NCBI GenBank assembly: GCA_903905395.1
Contig: CAIVGD010000039.1
Coordinates: 1 to 6,950 of the forward strand
Length of the DNA: 6,950 bases
From: an uncultured Verrucomicrobiota bacterium
GTDB lineage: Bacteria; Verrucomicrobiota; Verrucomicrobiia; Methylacidiphilales; Verrucolacustridaceae
Reading direction: 5' to 3'
Shown here piece after piece: positions 1-5,531 of the stretch. The notes beneath the pieces were generated by a model, which was given only the letters and a program-made list of their open reading frames with translations, made no database searches and was not told the origin of the DNA. Position numbers and translations under genes: made by a program. The first letter of the stretch is position 1; each line of letters starts with the position of its first letter.

Positions 1-904
1 CGGCCTCGTGGAGGGCGACGGGGATGCAGGCGGCAGACATGTTCCCGTAGCGCTGGACGTTCACAAAACAACGTTCCCTGGGGAATTTCAGCTTTTCCAG
101 CAAGGCGTCGATGATCCGTATGTTGGCTTGATGGGGGATGAGACACTTAATTTCTTCCATTTTCACCCCAGCCTTTTTTAGGGTGTGGCGGACGGAATCG
201 GCCATGGCGGTTACCGCCAGTTTGAATATTTCTTTTCCGGCCATGACGAAACAGGCGGGGGTGACGGGAGTTGGCGGGACGAGGGCTGGGGGGCGAGCCG
301 TGACATTTCCCAAGTGAAGAAGATGACCGCTTGAACCATCCGCTCCCCAGTCGAAGGCCAAGAGGCCGCGACGGCCTGGTTCGGAGCGGAGGACGACTGC
401 ACCCGCGCCGTCTCCGAAAAGAACGCAGATATTCCGGTCCCGCCAATCGATGACTGAGGAGAGGCGTTCGGTGCCCACTAGGAGAATATTTTTCGCGGTG
501 CCCGTGCGCAAAAACTGCTCGGCGAGAATGAGTCCATAGACGAAGCCGGAACAAGCAGCCTGCAGATCCAAGGCGGGGCATCCTGAAGCGCCCAGTTCGG
601 CGGAGATCCGGCATGCGGTGGATGGGAAAAAAGAGTCGGGTGTGACGGTGGCGGTGAGAATGAGGTCGAGGTCAGCCGCCTTGATTTTGGCGTTGGCGAG
701 GGCCTGCTTCGAGGCTTCGACGCCCATGAACGTGGAGGTCTCCTCGGCGGTGGCTATCCGGCGCTCTTTGATGCCGGTGCGGGTGAAGATCCACTCGTCG
801 GTGGTATCGACGTGTTTCTCCAGGTCTTGATTGGAAAGAATCCGGGCAGGGAGATAGACGCCCGTCCCGGCCAAGTGCAGACCGGAATCAGGTCGGGACG
901 GCAT
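1..904 (-). CDS. fabH: 3-oxoacyl-[acyl-carrier-protein] synthase III (FabH), C-terminus cut by window edge
   Basis: FabH starts fatty acid synthesis by condensing a short acyl-CoA with malonyl-ACP. The window holds 301 codons, and roughly the last 20-30 residues lie outside. The start is ATG at 904, inside the last codons of plsX (17-base overlap), with AAGGA about 11 bases before it. The protein begins MPSRPDSGLHLAGTGVYLPA, a slightly longer tail before GTGVYLP than in E. coli. All three catalytic residues are present: C118 in DLQAACSGFVYGL, H258 in LIPHQANIRII and N288 in RYGNMSAACIP (usually GNTSAASIP). DTTDEWIFTRTGIKERRIA (33-51) is the CoA-binding N-terminal block. It sits downstream of plsX as in the E. 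coli cluster, so fabD and fabG may follow beyond the window. Confidence 0.96.
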   Translation of the reverse strand, partial: MPSRPDSGLHLAGTGVYLPARILSNQDLEKHVDTTDEWIFTRTGIKERRIATAEETSTFMGVEASKQALANAKIKAADLDLILTATVTPDSFFPSTACRISAELGASGCPALDLQAACSGFVYGLILAEQFLRTGTAKNILLVGTERLSSVIDWRDRNICVLFGDGAGAVVLRSEPGRRGLLAFDWGADGSSGHLLHLGNVTARPPALVPPTPVTPACFVMAGKEIFKLAVTAMADSVRHTLKKAGVKMEEIKCLIPHQANIRIIDALLEKLKFPRERCFVNVQRYGNMSAACIPVALHEA

Positions 905-1928
905 CGGCTTGGGATTCCTTGTGGGCCCCGGCAATAACTGCAGCGCGGATTATGCGGTCGTTCACTCCGTGTTCGATCGCTTCGACGGCGACGCGAACGG
1001 CGTTGCGGATGGCCTTCACGCTTGAGTTGCCGTGGGCGATGACGCAGATCCCGTTCACACCGAGTAGGAGGGAGCCCCCGTACTCCTCGTAATTCGTCTT
1101 TTTCTTGATTGCACGAAATGCGGCGCGTGCGAGCCAGGCTCCCGCCATGCGGAGCGGGGTTTTTTCGATTTCGTGTTTCAGCCAGTGAAAGATGGCGGCG
1201 GCGATGCTCTCACTGGTCTTGAGGACCACGTTGCCGACGAAGCCATCGCAAACCACCACCTCGACCGGGCGTTCGAAAAGATCCCGGCCCTCGATGTTTC
1301 CGACAAAATGGATGGGGGCGTTGGAGAGCAGTTTGAATCCCTCCTTGGTGAGACTGTTGCCCTTGGCGTCTTCCGAGCCGATGGAGAGGAGGCCGACGCG
1401 AGGTTTGCTGTAACCGAGAACTTCCTCGGAGTAGATCGAGCCCATAAGGGCGTAGTCGAGGAGGTGTTCGGGACGCGCATCGAGATTGGCGCCGGCATCC
1501 AGCAGGATGAAAAGATTCGTTTCCGTGGGCATGACTGTGGCGATACCCGGACGATTGATCCCGGGAAGGGTGCGCAGGCGGATGGTAGCCGCGGCCACCA
1601 TGGCACCGGTGTGTCCTGCGGAAACTGCGGCATCGGCGTGGGAGTCGCGGACAGCTTCGATCGAACGAAGAATTGAATTATCCCTTTTGCGGCGGAGAGA
1701 TTCGACGGGCGAATCGCCCATTTCAATAACTTCCTTGCAGTGACAGATTTCGATGCGTGGATTGGGCAGGTGTTGGCCGAGTTTTTTAAATTCCTCGCGG
1801 ATACGGTCTTCCTGTCCGAAAAGGATTAATTTCTCGATCTGGGGAAACGTGGCGAGGGCTTCCAAGGCGGCGGCGACCGGTCGCTCGGGGGCGTGATCTC
1901 CTCCCATTGCATCGAGCGCAATCCTCAT
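888..1928 (-). CDS. plsX: Phosphate acyltransferase PlsX
   Basis: This complete 346-residue PlsX makes acyl-phosphate from acyl-ACP and orthophosphate; PlsY then uses acyl-phosphate to acylate glycerol-3-phosphate in the first step of phospholipid synthesis. It is a soluble, membrane-associating enzyme. The N-terminus MRIALDAMGGDHAPERPV is diagnostic. Further family blocks are AAVSAGHTGAMVAAATIRL (101-119), LLDAGANLDARPEHLL, KPRVGLLSIGSEDAKGNSL, VGNIEGRDLFERPVEVVVC followed by DGFVGNVVLKT, and YGGSLLLGVNGICVIAHGNS. Residue 106 is His where SAGNTGA is usual. The ATG at 1928 is 31 bp after rpmF, with only a weak GGG before it. The TGA stop at 890-888 overlaps the fabH start by 17 bases. The neighbours supply the initiating enzyme (fabH) and, at the other end of the window, the acyl carrier. 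Confidence 0.97.
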   Translation of the reverse strand: MRIALDAMGGDHAPERPVAAALEALATFPQIEKLILFGQEDRIREEFKKLGQHLPNPRIEICHCKEVIEMGDSPVESLRRKRDNSILRSIEAVRDSHADAAVSAGHTGAMVAAATIRLRTLPGINRPGIATVMPTETNLFILLDAGANLDARPEHLLDYALMGSIYSEEVLGYSKPRVGLLSIGSEDAKGNSLTKEGFKLLSNAPIHFVGNIEGRDLFERPVEVVVCDGFVGNVVLKTSESIAAAIFHWLKHEIEKTPLRMAGAWLARAAFRAIKKKTNYEEYGGSLLLGVNGICVIAHGNSSVKAIRNAVRVAVEAIEHGVNDRIIRAAVIAGAHKESQADAVPT

Positions 1929-1959
1929 AGAAATACCCGCGAAGTCGCGAGAAGTGGAA

Positions 1960-2145
1960 TCAGGCCGCTGGGGTCTCGATGGTGAGAACCTGACGGTCGC
2001 GGTATCGGCCGGTGACCGGATCTACGACGTGGGAGAGGTGAAAGTTGCCGCTTTTGTCGCGACGTAGCTGAGGCAGGTCGCGGCGATGAGCGGCCCGGCG
2101 CATGCGCAGGCGCATCTTTGAGGTTTTGCGTTTCGGGACTCCCAT
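1960..2145 (-). CDS. rpmF: 50S ribosomal protein L32 (zinc-free type)
   Basis: The gene encodes 61 residues of bL32, a small basic protein of the large subunit. It begins MGVPKRKTSKMRLRMRRAAH, matching the conserved MAVPKRKTS...RRAH start, and continues with LPQLRRDKSGNFHLSHVVDP and GRYRDRQVL. There is no cysteine at all, so the zinc ribbon found in many L32 proteins is absent and this is the C-minus form, as in E. coli. The ATG at 2145 is five bases after the yceD stop. GGAG lies 11 bases before it, one of the clearer ribosome binding sites in the window. The yceD-rpmF-plsX order is conserved over a wide range of bacteria and ties ribosome production to lipid synthesis. The gap to plsX is 31 bp. 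Confidence 0.95.
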   Translation of the reverse strand: MGVPKRKTSKMRLRMRRAAHRRDLPQLRRDKSGNFHLSHVVDPVTGRYRDRQVLTIETPAA

Positions 2146-2150
2146 GGTTG

Positions 2151-2615
2151 TCAGTTCTCCGTTGTGAGCTGGTCTAAATCCCGCCAGACCGTGGCTCGTC
2201 GTTTATCGGCGAAGGCATCCCGGTCGGAAGGAATAAAAACTCTTCCCGAACGCGGGCACTTTCCTGCGCCGTCCAACTCACAGCGGGCTGCGAGCGGAAG
2301 GGCAAGAATGATGTCCTCCCGGATGAGTGGCGTCAAGTCGAGCAAAGTATCATCTGGAACGGAACAAAGATGGTCGAAGTCGTTAACCTCCAGCGCCCAA
2401 GGGATGAAATCGAGGCAGCGGGCGCAAGGGATTTCAAACTCGGAGAAGAGGGAACCGAGGATCGTGACTTCCGAGCCCACCCGGGTGGCGTGAAGGCGGT
2501 ACTCGATCTTGTCCCATCCGCGGATTCCGCCGATCGGGATATCGTAGTCGGAGAGGGGGATGGAGCCGGTTAGTTCGATGCCTTCTTCCGGAATTTGCCG
2601 GGGATCAATCTTCAC
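2151..2615 (-). CDS. yceD: YceD/DUF177 family protein
   Basis: This 154-residue protein belongs to the DUF177 (YceD) family, typically encoded just before rpmF, as here. The family has been linked to 23S rRNA accumulation and large-subunit assembly; its biochemical activity is not settled. Visible marks are the FEIPCARCLDFI pair of cysteines (C64 and C67), the conserved DLTPLIREDIILALPLAARC segment (93-112) and a second pair C112...C120 in CELDGAGKCP. The four cysteines could bind a metal. There is no signal peptide or membrane segment. The start is GTG at 2615, overlapping the coaD stop by four bases, which suggests translational coupling. The stop is five bases from the rpmF start, and the rpmF Shine-Dalgarno sequence lies within this gene's last codons. 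Family assignment is firm; the symbol follows the E. coli name. Confidence 0.88.
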   Translation of the reverse strand: MKIDPRQIPEEGIELTGSIPLSDYDIPIGGIRGWDKIEYRLHATRVGSEVTILGSLFSEFEIPCARCLDFIPWALEVNDFDHLCSVPDDTLLDLTPLIREDIILALPLAARCELDGAGKCPRSGRVFIPSDRDAFADKRRATVWRDLDQLTTEN

Positions 2616-3103
2616 TTCTTGGCGTAATGTTGGCGGAGGGCTTGAGCTGCCGGGGCGGGCACGAAATCCGCCAGCGGGGCCCCCAAGCGCGCGAGTTCGC
2701 GGACCAGATGGGAGCTGATGAACGAGAGGGTTTCGCGGGGCATGAGAAAAACCGATTCGAGATCGGGGTGGAGGCGGCGGTTGGTTAAGGCGAGCTGGAA
2801 CTCGTATTCAAAATCGGAGACCGCCCGCAAGCCGCGGATGACGGCGACGGCTTTTTCCTGTCTGGCGAACTCCACGAGAAGACCATGAAAGGAGGAGACC
2901 TTGACTTGCTTCGCCCAAGGTTCGGCATGGATGCACTCTTGGAGAAGTTTGACCCGTTCGGCTGTGGTGAAGGCGGTGTTCTTGGTGCTGTCTTCGGCCA
3001 CAGCGACGATGACTTCGTCGAAAAGGCGGACGGCTCGGGCCAGGACATCGAGGTGGCCCAAGGTGACGGGATCGAAAGTACCGGGATAAATGGCGCGTTT
3101 CAT
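2612..3103 (-). CDS. coaD: Phosphopantetheine adenylyltransferase
   Basis: This is a complete 163-residue enzyme of the usual CoaD length (about 160). It transfers AMP from ATP to 4'-phosphopantetheine, giving dephospho-CoA, the fourth of five steps from pantothenate to CoA. The nucleotidyltransferase signature YPGTFDPVTLGHLDVL has the T-x-G-H motif at 14-17. RGLRAVSDFEYEFQLALTNR (90-109) and SFISSHLVREL (127-137; more often ISSS/ISST-VRE) complete the active site. I chose the ATG at 3103, which gives MKRAIYPGTF; an in-frame TTG seven codons upstream (3124) would add a non-conserved tail. The ATG is preceded by a C-rich tract and no Shine-Dalgarno sequence. The TGA stop overlaps the GTG start of the next gene by four bases (GTGA). 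CoA is the donor of the ACP prosthetic group, which fits the fatty acid context. Confidence 0.96.
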   Translation of the reverse strand: MKRAIYPGTFDPVTLGHLDVLARAVRLFDEVIVAVAEDSTKNTAFTTAERVKLLQECIHAEPWAKQVKVSSFHGLLVEFARQEKAVAVIRGLRAVSDFEYEFQLALTNRRLHPDLESVFLMPRETLSFISSHLVRELARLGAPLADFVPAPAAQALRQHYAKK

Positions 3104-3146
3104 GGAGGGGGGATTTTCACGCAAAGTGGGAAGGGAGGCAAAGGGG

Positions 3147-3173
3147 ATTTTATTTTCGCGGAGGGGGTGAAAA
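3147..3173 (-). promoter_or_regulatory. Weak candidate promoter upstream of coaD
   Basis: In the 78-bp prmC-coaD spacer the minus strand reads TTTTCA (3173-3168), 15 bases, then TAAAAT (3152-3147). The -10 hexamer matches the sigma-70 consensus at five of six positions. The -35 hexamer matches at four of six, and the spacer is two bases shorter than ideal. The AT-rich patch stands out in an otherwise C-rich leader. If real, it would start a transcript for coaD-yceD-rpmF-plsX-fabH about 35-40 bases before the coaD start. Confidence 0.2.
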
Positions 3174-3181
3174 GCCGACTC

Positions 3182-4024
3182 TCAATCCCGGCGGGCTTCC
3201 ACGACGCGGGGTTGTGAGGTGAGGTCGGGGTGGATCAAGGTCTGTTGGAAACCGGCGGAGCGTGCGAGGGCGGCGACGGTTTCGGTTTGGGCTGGGGCAC
3301 ATTCGAGGAGAACCACTGAGGTAATCTTGACGGCTTGAGGCAGGAACAGGCGAATCAGGTCCAGTCCCTCCGTTCCGCCATCGAGTGCGAGCATGGGGTC
3401 GTGACGGACCTCGGGATCGGCTGATTCGATTTCATTGAGGGTGAGGTAGGGAAGGTTGGCGGTGAGTAAAACGGCTGGGTCGGAAAGCCCGGCGAGCAGA
3501 TCGTTTTGTTTCCACGTTATCTGGGTTCCAACGGGAGATGCGGAGGAAGGGTGAGCGGCATTTTCCTGGGCGAGGGCGAGAGCTTCGGCGGAGATATCCA
3601 AGCCGAGATAGCGGTGTTGTGGTTGAAGACGAGCGAGGGCGAGTAGAATGGCGCCGGTGCCAGTGCCCACATCGATGACCAGTCCTGGAGCGAGATCCTT
3701 GAGGATGCGCGCGGCGTGTTCGACGAGAATTTCGGTTTCAGGCCGAGGGATGAGGGCCGCCTTGCTACAGCGGATGGAGAACCCTGCAAAACCGGTGCTG
3801 CCGACGATATGCTGAACCGGTTCGCGGGCGGCGCGGCGGCGGACGAGGGGACGGAGGGTCTCTAATTCCGGGTCGGTGAGTTCGCGTTCAAACTGAAGAT
3901 AGATGCCTAAGCGGGGGAGGCTGAGGGCGTGGGCGATGAGGAGTTCCGCCTGCAGGCGTGGAGAGGCGAGGCCGTGACGCGAAAAGTGTCCTGTGGTGGC
4001 TTCGAGAACTGCGAGAAGTTTCAT
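3182..4024 (-). CDS. prmC: Release factor glutamine N5-methyltransferase (PrmC/HemK)
   Basis: The gene encodes 280 residues of the SAM-dependent enzyme that methylates the GGQ glutamine of RF1 and RF2, improving termination. The N-terminal helical domain (about 1-75) ends in EPVQHIVGSTGFAG. The Rossmann methyltransferase domain has IPRPETEILVE (92-102), SAM motif I VIDVGTGTGAILLALA (116-131) and acidic GLDIS (141-145). The signature motif reads TANLPYL, with N190-L191-P192-Y193, where the family normally has NPPY; the change at 191 is one base (CTT for CCT). The later LDGGTEGLDLIRLFL block is intact, and ECAPAQ stands where EIG..Q is usual. The frame is intact, so this looks like a working gene with a variant motif. 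The ATG at 4024 gives the normal N-terminus. It directly follows prfA, its substrate gene, after a 127-bp spacer. Confidence 0.94.
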   Translation of the reverse strand: MKLLAVLEATTGHFSRHGLASPRLQAELLIAHALSLPRLGIYLQFERELTDPELETLRPLVRRRAAREPVQHIVGSTGFAGFSIRCSKAALIPRPETEILVEHAARILKDLAPGLVIDVGTGTGAILLALARLQPQHRYLGLDISAEALALAQENAAHPSSASPVGTQITWKQNDLLAGLSDPAVLLTANLPYLTLNEIESADPEVRHDPMLALDGGTEGLDLIRLFLPQAVKITSVVLLECAPAQTETVAALARSAGFQQTLIHPDLTSQPRVVEARRD

Positions 4025-4151
4025 GAGCTCAGTCCCGATTTCTTAATACGAACGCGAAGATTATTCTCTCGCCGACCTCTGACCCCAGAAATGGTGATGC
4101 GGAATAGGGTGAGCGGAATCATGGGAGGCGAGTTGCATGTAAAAAATAAAT
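4025..4151 (-). repeat. Structured AT-richer prfA-prmC spacer with nested inverted repeats
   Basis: This 127-bp gap is visibly more AT-rich than its surroundings and is the largest in the window. It contains three nested inverted repeats. The outer pair is 4027-4036 with 4107-4114 (GCTCA-gt-CCC against GGGTGAGC on the plus strand, 8 bp with a 2-nt bulge). The middle pair is 4038-4043 with 4087-4092 (ATTTCT/AGAAAT). The inner hairpin is 4054-4072 (GCGA AGA, 4-nt loop, TCT, 1-nt bulge, TCGC). The outer arm ends two bases before the prmC ATG, so folding would occlude that start. It could be a structured leader controlling prmC, a small dispersed repeat, or chance complementarity. The pairings are seen; the function is not known. 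Confidence 0.4.
4061..4138 (-). CDS. Possible 25-residue His-rich leader peptide (doubtful)
   Basis: A 26-codon open frame (25 residues plus TAA) lies inside the prfA-prmC spacer, starting at ATG 4138 and stopping at 4061. The peptide starts MQLASHDS and includes AHPIPHHHFWGQR, giving five histidines in all, three of them consecutive. A histidine cluster upstream of a gene recalls attenuator leader peptides, but prmC has no link to histidine synthesis and no Shine-Dalgarno sequence precedes the ATG (the upstream bases are a T-run). The frame overlaps the inverted repeats described for this spacer. It could equally be a fortuitous frame within a non-coding element. Confidence 0.12.
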   Translation of the reverse strand: MQLASHDSAHPIPHHHFWGQRSARE

Positions 4152-5225
4152 TTAGGTAGATTGGTTTAACTGGCGGTTAAGGTGGTCGGCGGCGAGGGCT
4201 TCGATGAGAAGTTCCAGTTTGCCTTCCATCACGAGGTTGAGGTCGTGCGAGGTGAAGCCGATCCGGTGGTCTGTGAGGCGGTTCTGCGGAAAATTGTAAG
4301 TGCGAATTTTTTCGTTCCGTTCACCGGTGCCGACTTGTTCGCGGCGGGCCGCATCGACGCGGCCCCGCTCTTCCGCGCGCTTTTTTTCGAGGAGGCGGGC
4401 GGAAAGGATTTTCATGGCGTGTGCACGATTTTTGATCTGCGAGCGGCTGTCCTGACAGCGGACGATCATGCCGGTGGGGATGTGGAGCACCTGGACGGCG
4501 GAGTCGGTGGTGTTCACACCCTGACCCCCTGGGCCGCCCGATCGGCAGACCTCCACGCGAACTTCGTCCGGACGGATCTGGAATTCCACTTCCTCGGCTT
4601 CCGGGAGCACGGCAACGGTGGCGGTGGAGGTGTGAATGCGGCCTTGGGCCTCGGTGGCCGGAACCCGCTGGACACGATGTACGCCGCTTTCCTGGCGCAT
4701 CGCGGAAAATACGGCGGGACCACTCAGTTCGAAAACGATTTCCTTCAGGCCGCCGAGATCGGAGGGACTGGCGGAGAGGGTTTCCATTTTCCAGCCGCGA
4801 ATTTCCGCATAGCGGCTGTACATGCGAAAAAGGTCGCCGGCAAAGATGGCGGCCTCGGTTCCTCCGGCCCCGGCCCGGATTTCCACCAGGGTGTCGCGAT
4901 GTTCGTCGGGATCAGGAGGCAGTATGGAGCGGAGGACCTCGTCGCGGGCGGTGGCTTCATCGCGTGCGAGTTCGGTGGCCTCTTCGACGGCGAGTTGGCG
5001 AAGTTCCGGATCGGTGGTGGAAGCGCGCAAGGTCTCGTTCTCATGGCGGCGGGCGAGGAGGGAGACCAGGCGGCGGGCGGCCTCGGTCCCAGCGCGAATG
5101 CGGGAATGTTCGCGGGCAAGGTCACGAGCGCGAGCGGCTTGGCGGTAGAGGCCAGGCTCGGCCATTTCACGATCGAGTTCGTGGAGGCGGGCTTCGAGGC
5201 GGGCGAGTTGGACAGAGGGTTCCAC
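4152..5225 (-). CDS. prfA: Peptide chain release factor 1 (RF1)
   Basis: This is a complete 357-residue class I release factor that reads UAA and UAG in the ribosomal A site and triggers peptidyl-tRNA hydrolysis. The N-terminal part (to about residue 105) is a charged coiled-coil-like domain. The codon-recognition domain holds the PAT tripeptide at 189-191 (VQRVPATEAQGRIHTS), which is diagnostic for RF1; RF2 has SPF there. The catalytic loop is SGGPGGQGVNTTDSAVQ with GGQ at 233-235, and Q235 is the expected methylation target of PrmC, encoded next. I chose the GTG at 5225 because MEPSVQLARLEARL aligns with the usual RF1 N-terminus. The frame stays open upstream to the rpmE stop but has no better start. 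The bases before the GTG (GTCCCCC) lack a Shine-Dalgarno sequence. The stop is TAA at 4154-4152, a codon RF1 itself reads. Confidence 0.97.
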   Translation of the reverse strand: MEPSVQLARLEARLHELDREMAEPGLYRQAARARDLAREHSRIRAGTEAARRLVSLLARRHENETLRASTTDPELRQLAVEEATELARDEATARDEVLRSILPPDPDEHRDTLVEIRAGAGGTEAAIFAGDLFRMYSRYAEIRGWKMETLSASPSDLGGLKEIVFELSGPAVFSAMRQESGVHRVQRVPATEAQGRIHTSTATVAVLPEAEEVEFQIRPDEVRVEVCRSGGPGGQGVNTTDSAVQVLHIPTGMIVRCQDSRSQIKNRAHAMKILSARLLEKKRAEERGRVDAARREQVGTGERNEKIRTYNFPQNRLTDHRIGFTSHDLNLVMEGKLELLIEALAADHLNRQLNQST

Positions 5226-5236
5226 GGGGGACGGGG

Positions 5237-5255
5237 CGGCACCGAACCCGTGCCG
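5237..5255 (-). promoter_or_regulatory. GC-rich hairpin just upstream of the prfA start
   Basis: A perfect 6-bp inverted repeat, CGGCAC with GTGCCG around a 7-nt loop, lies in the 63-bp rpmE-prfA spacer. It ends 11 nt before the prfA GTG start, where a Shine-Dalgarno site would normally be. In the transcript it could reduce ribosome access or separate rpmE from prfA translation. No T-run follows, so it is not an intrinsic terminator. In such GC-rich sequence a stem this short can arise by chance. Confidence 0.3.
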
Positions 5256-5288
5256 TTGGGCGACGGGACGGTGAATCCGCGCGGGCGT

Positions 5289-5519
5289 CTAGGCGCGCTT
5301 TTTGGCCTTGGGAGCGGCTACGGCGGCGTCGAAGCGGCGGCGGAATTTTTCCACGCGGCCAGCGGTATCCACAAGTTTCTGTGTACCGGTGAAGAAGGGG
5401 TGGCAGGAGGCGCAGATTCCCAAACGGACTTGGGCCTTGGTGGAGCGGGTCTGGTAAACCGCCCCGCAGGCGCAAGTCATCGTGCAGGCAATGTATTCTG
5501 GATGGATTTCGGCTTTCAC
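5289..5519 (-). CDS. rpmE: 50S ribosomal protein L31 (zinc-binding type)
   Basis: The gene encodes 76 residues of ribosomal protein bL31, which helps bridge the large subunit central protuberance to the small subunit. The protein begins MKAEIHPEY and carries the signature CHPFFTG followed by GRVEKFRRRF. Cysteines C16, C18, C36 and C39 form the CxC...CxxC zinc ribbon of the C+ type, and C12 is an extra cysteine. The C-terminal tail after the GRV(E/D)KF block is basic and alanine/lysine-rich, a little longer than the 70-residue E. coli protein. The start is GTG at 5519, the only candidate that gives the conserved MK..IHP N-terminus. The bases before it (CCCTTCCT) show no Shine-Dalgarno sequence. 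It lies 12 bp after fabF and 63 bp before prfA; rpmE-prfA-prmC order is also known in Chlamydia. Confidence 0.96.
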   Translation of the reverse strand: MKAEIHPEYIACTMTCACGAVYQTRSTKAQVRLGICASCHPFFTGTQKLVDTAGRVEKFRRRFDAAVAAPKAKKRA

Positions 5520-5531
5520 AGGAAGGGTTAA

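Noticed and set aside
147..614. Minus-strand open frame of 155 codons overlapping fabH
   Set aside because: It is a different reading frame of the same strand as fabH, rich in Arg/Pro/Ser, while the fabH frame carries all catalytic motifs without interruption.
1173..1676. Plus-strand open frame of 167 codons opposite plsX
   Set aside because: It is an antisense shadow of plsX with no family resemblance and no start signal.
1938..1949. Palindrome CGCGAAGTCGCG in the rpmF-plsX spacer
   Set aside because: The 5-bp arms leave only two bases for a loop, and such short GC palindromes are expected by chance; no T-run or known operator follows.
3104..3124. Upstream TTG start for coaD
   Set aside because: It adds seven non-conserved residues and has no ribosome binding site; the ATG at 3103 gives the exact family N-terminus.
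4139..4180. Possible intrinsic terminator after prfA
   Set aside because: The only stem near the T-run is a weak AT-rich 5-bp repeat (4166-4180) inside the coding end, separated from the T-run by more than ten bases.
4182..5531. A 449-codon open frame on the plus strand opposite prfA and rpmE
   Set aside because: It is antisense to two certain genes, its translation is Gly/Ala/Phe-rich with no recognisable domain, and long antisense frames are expected opposite genes of high third-position GC.
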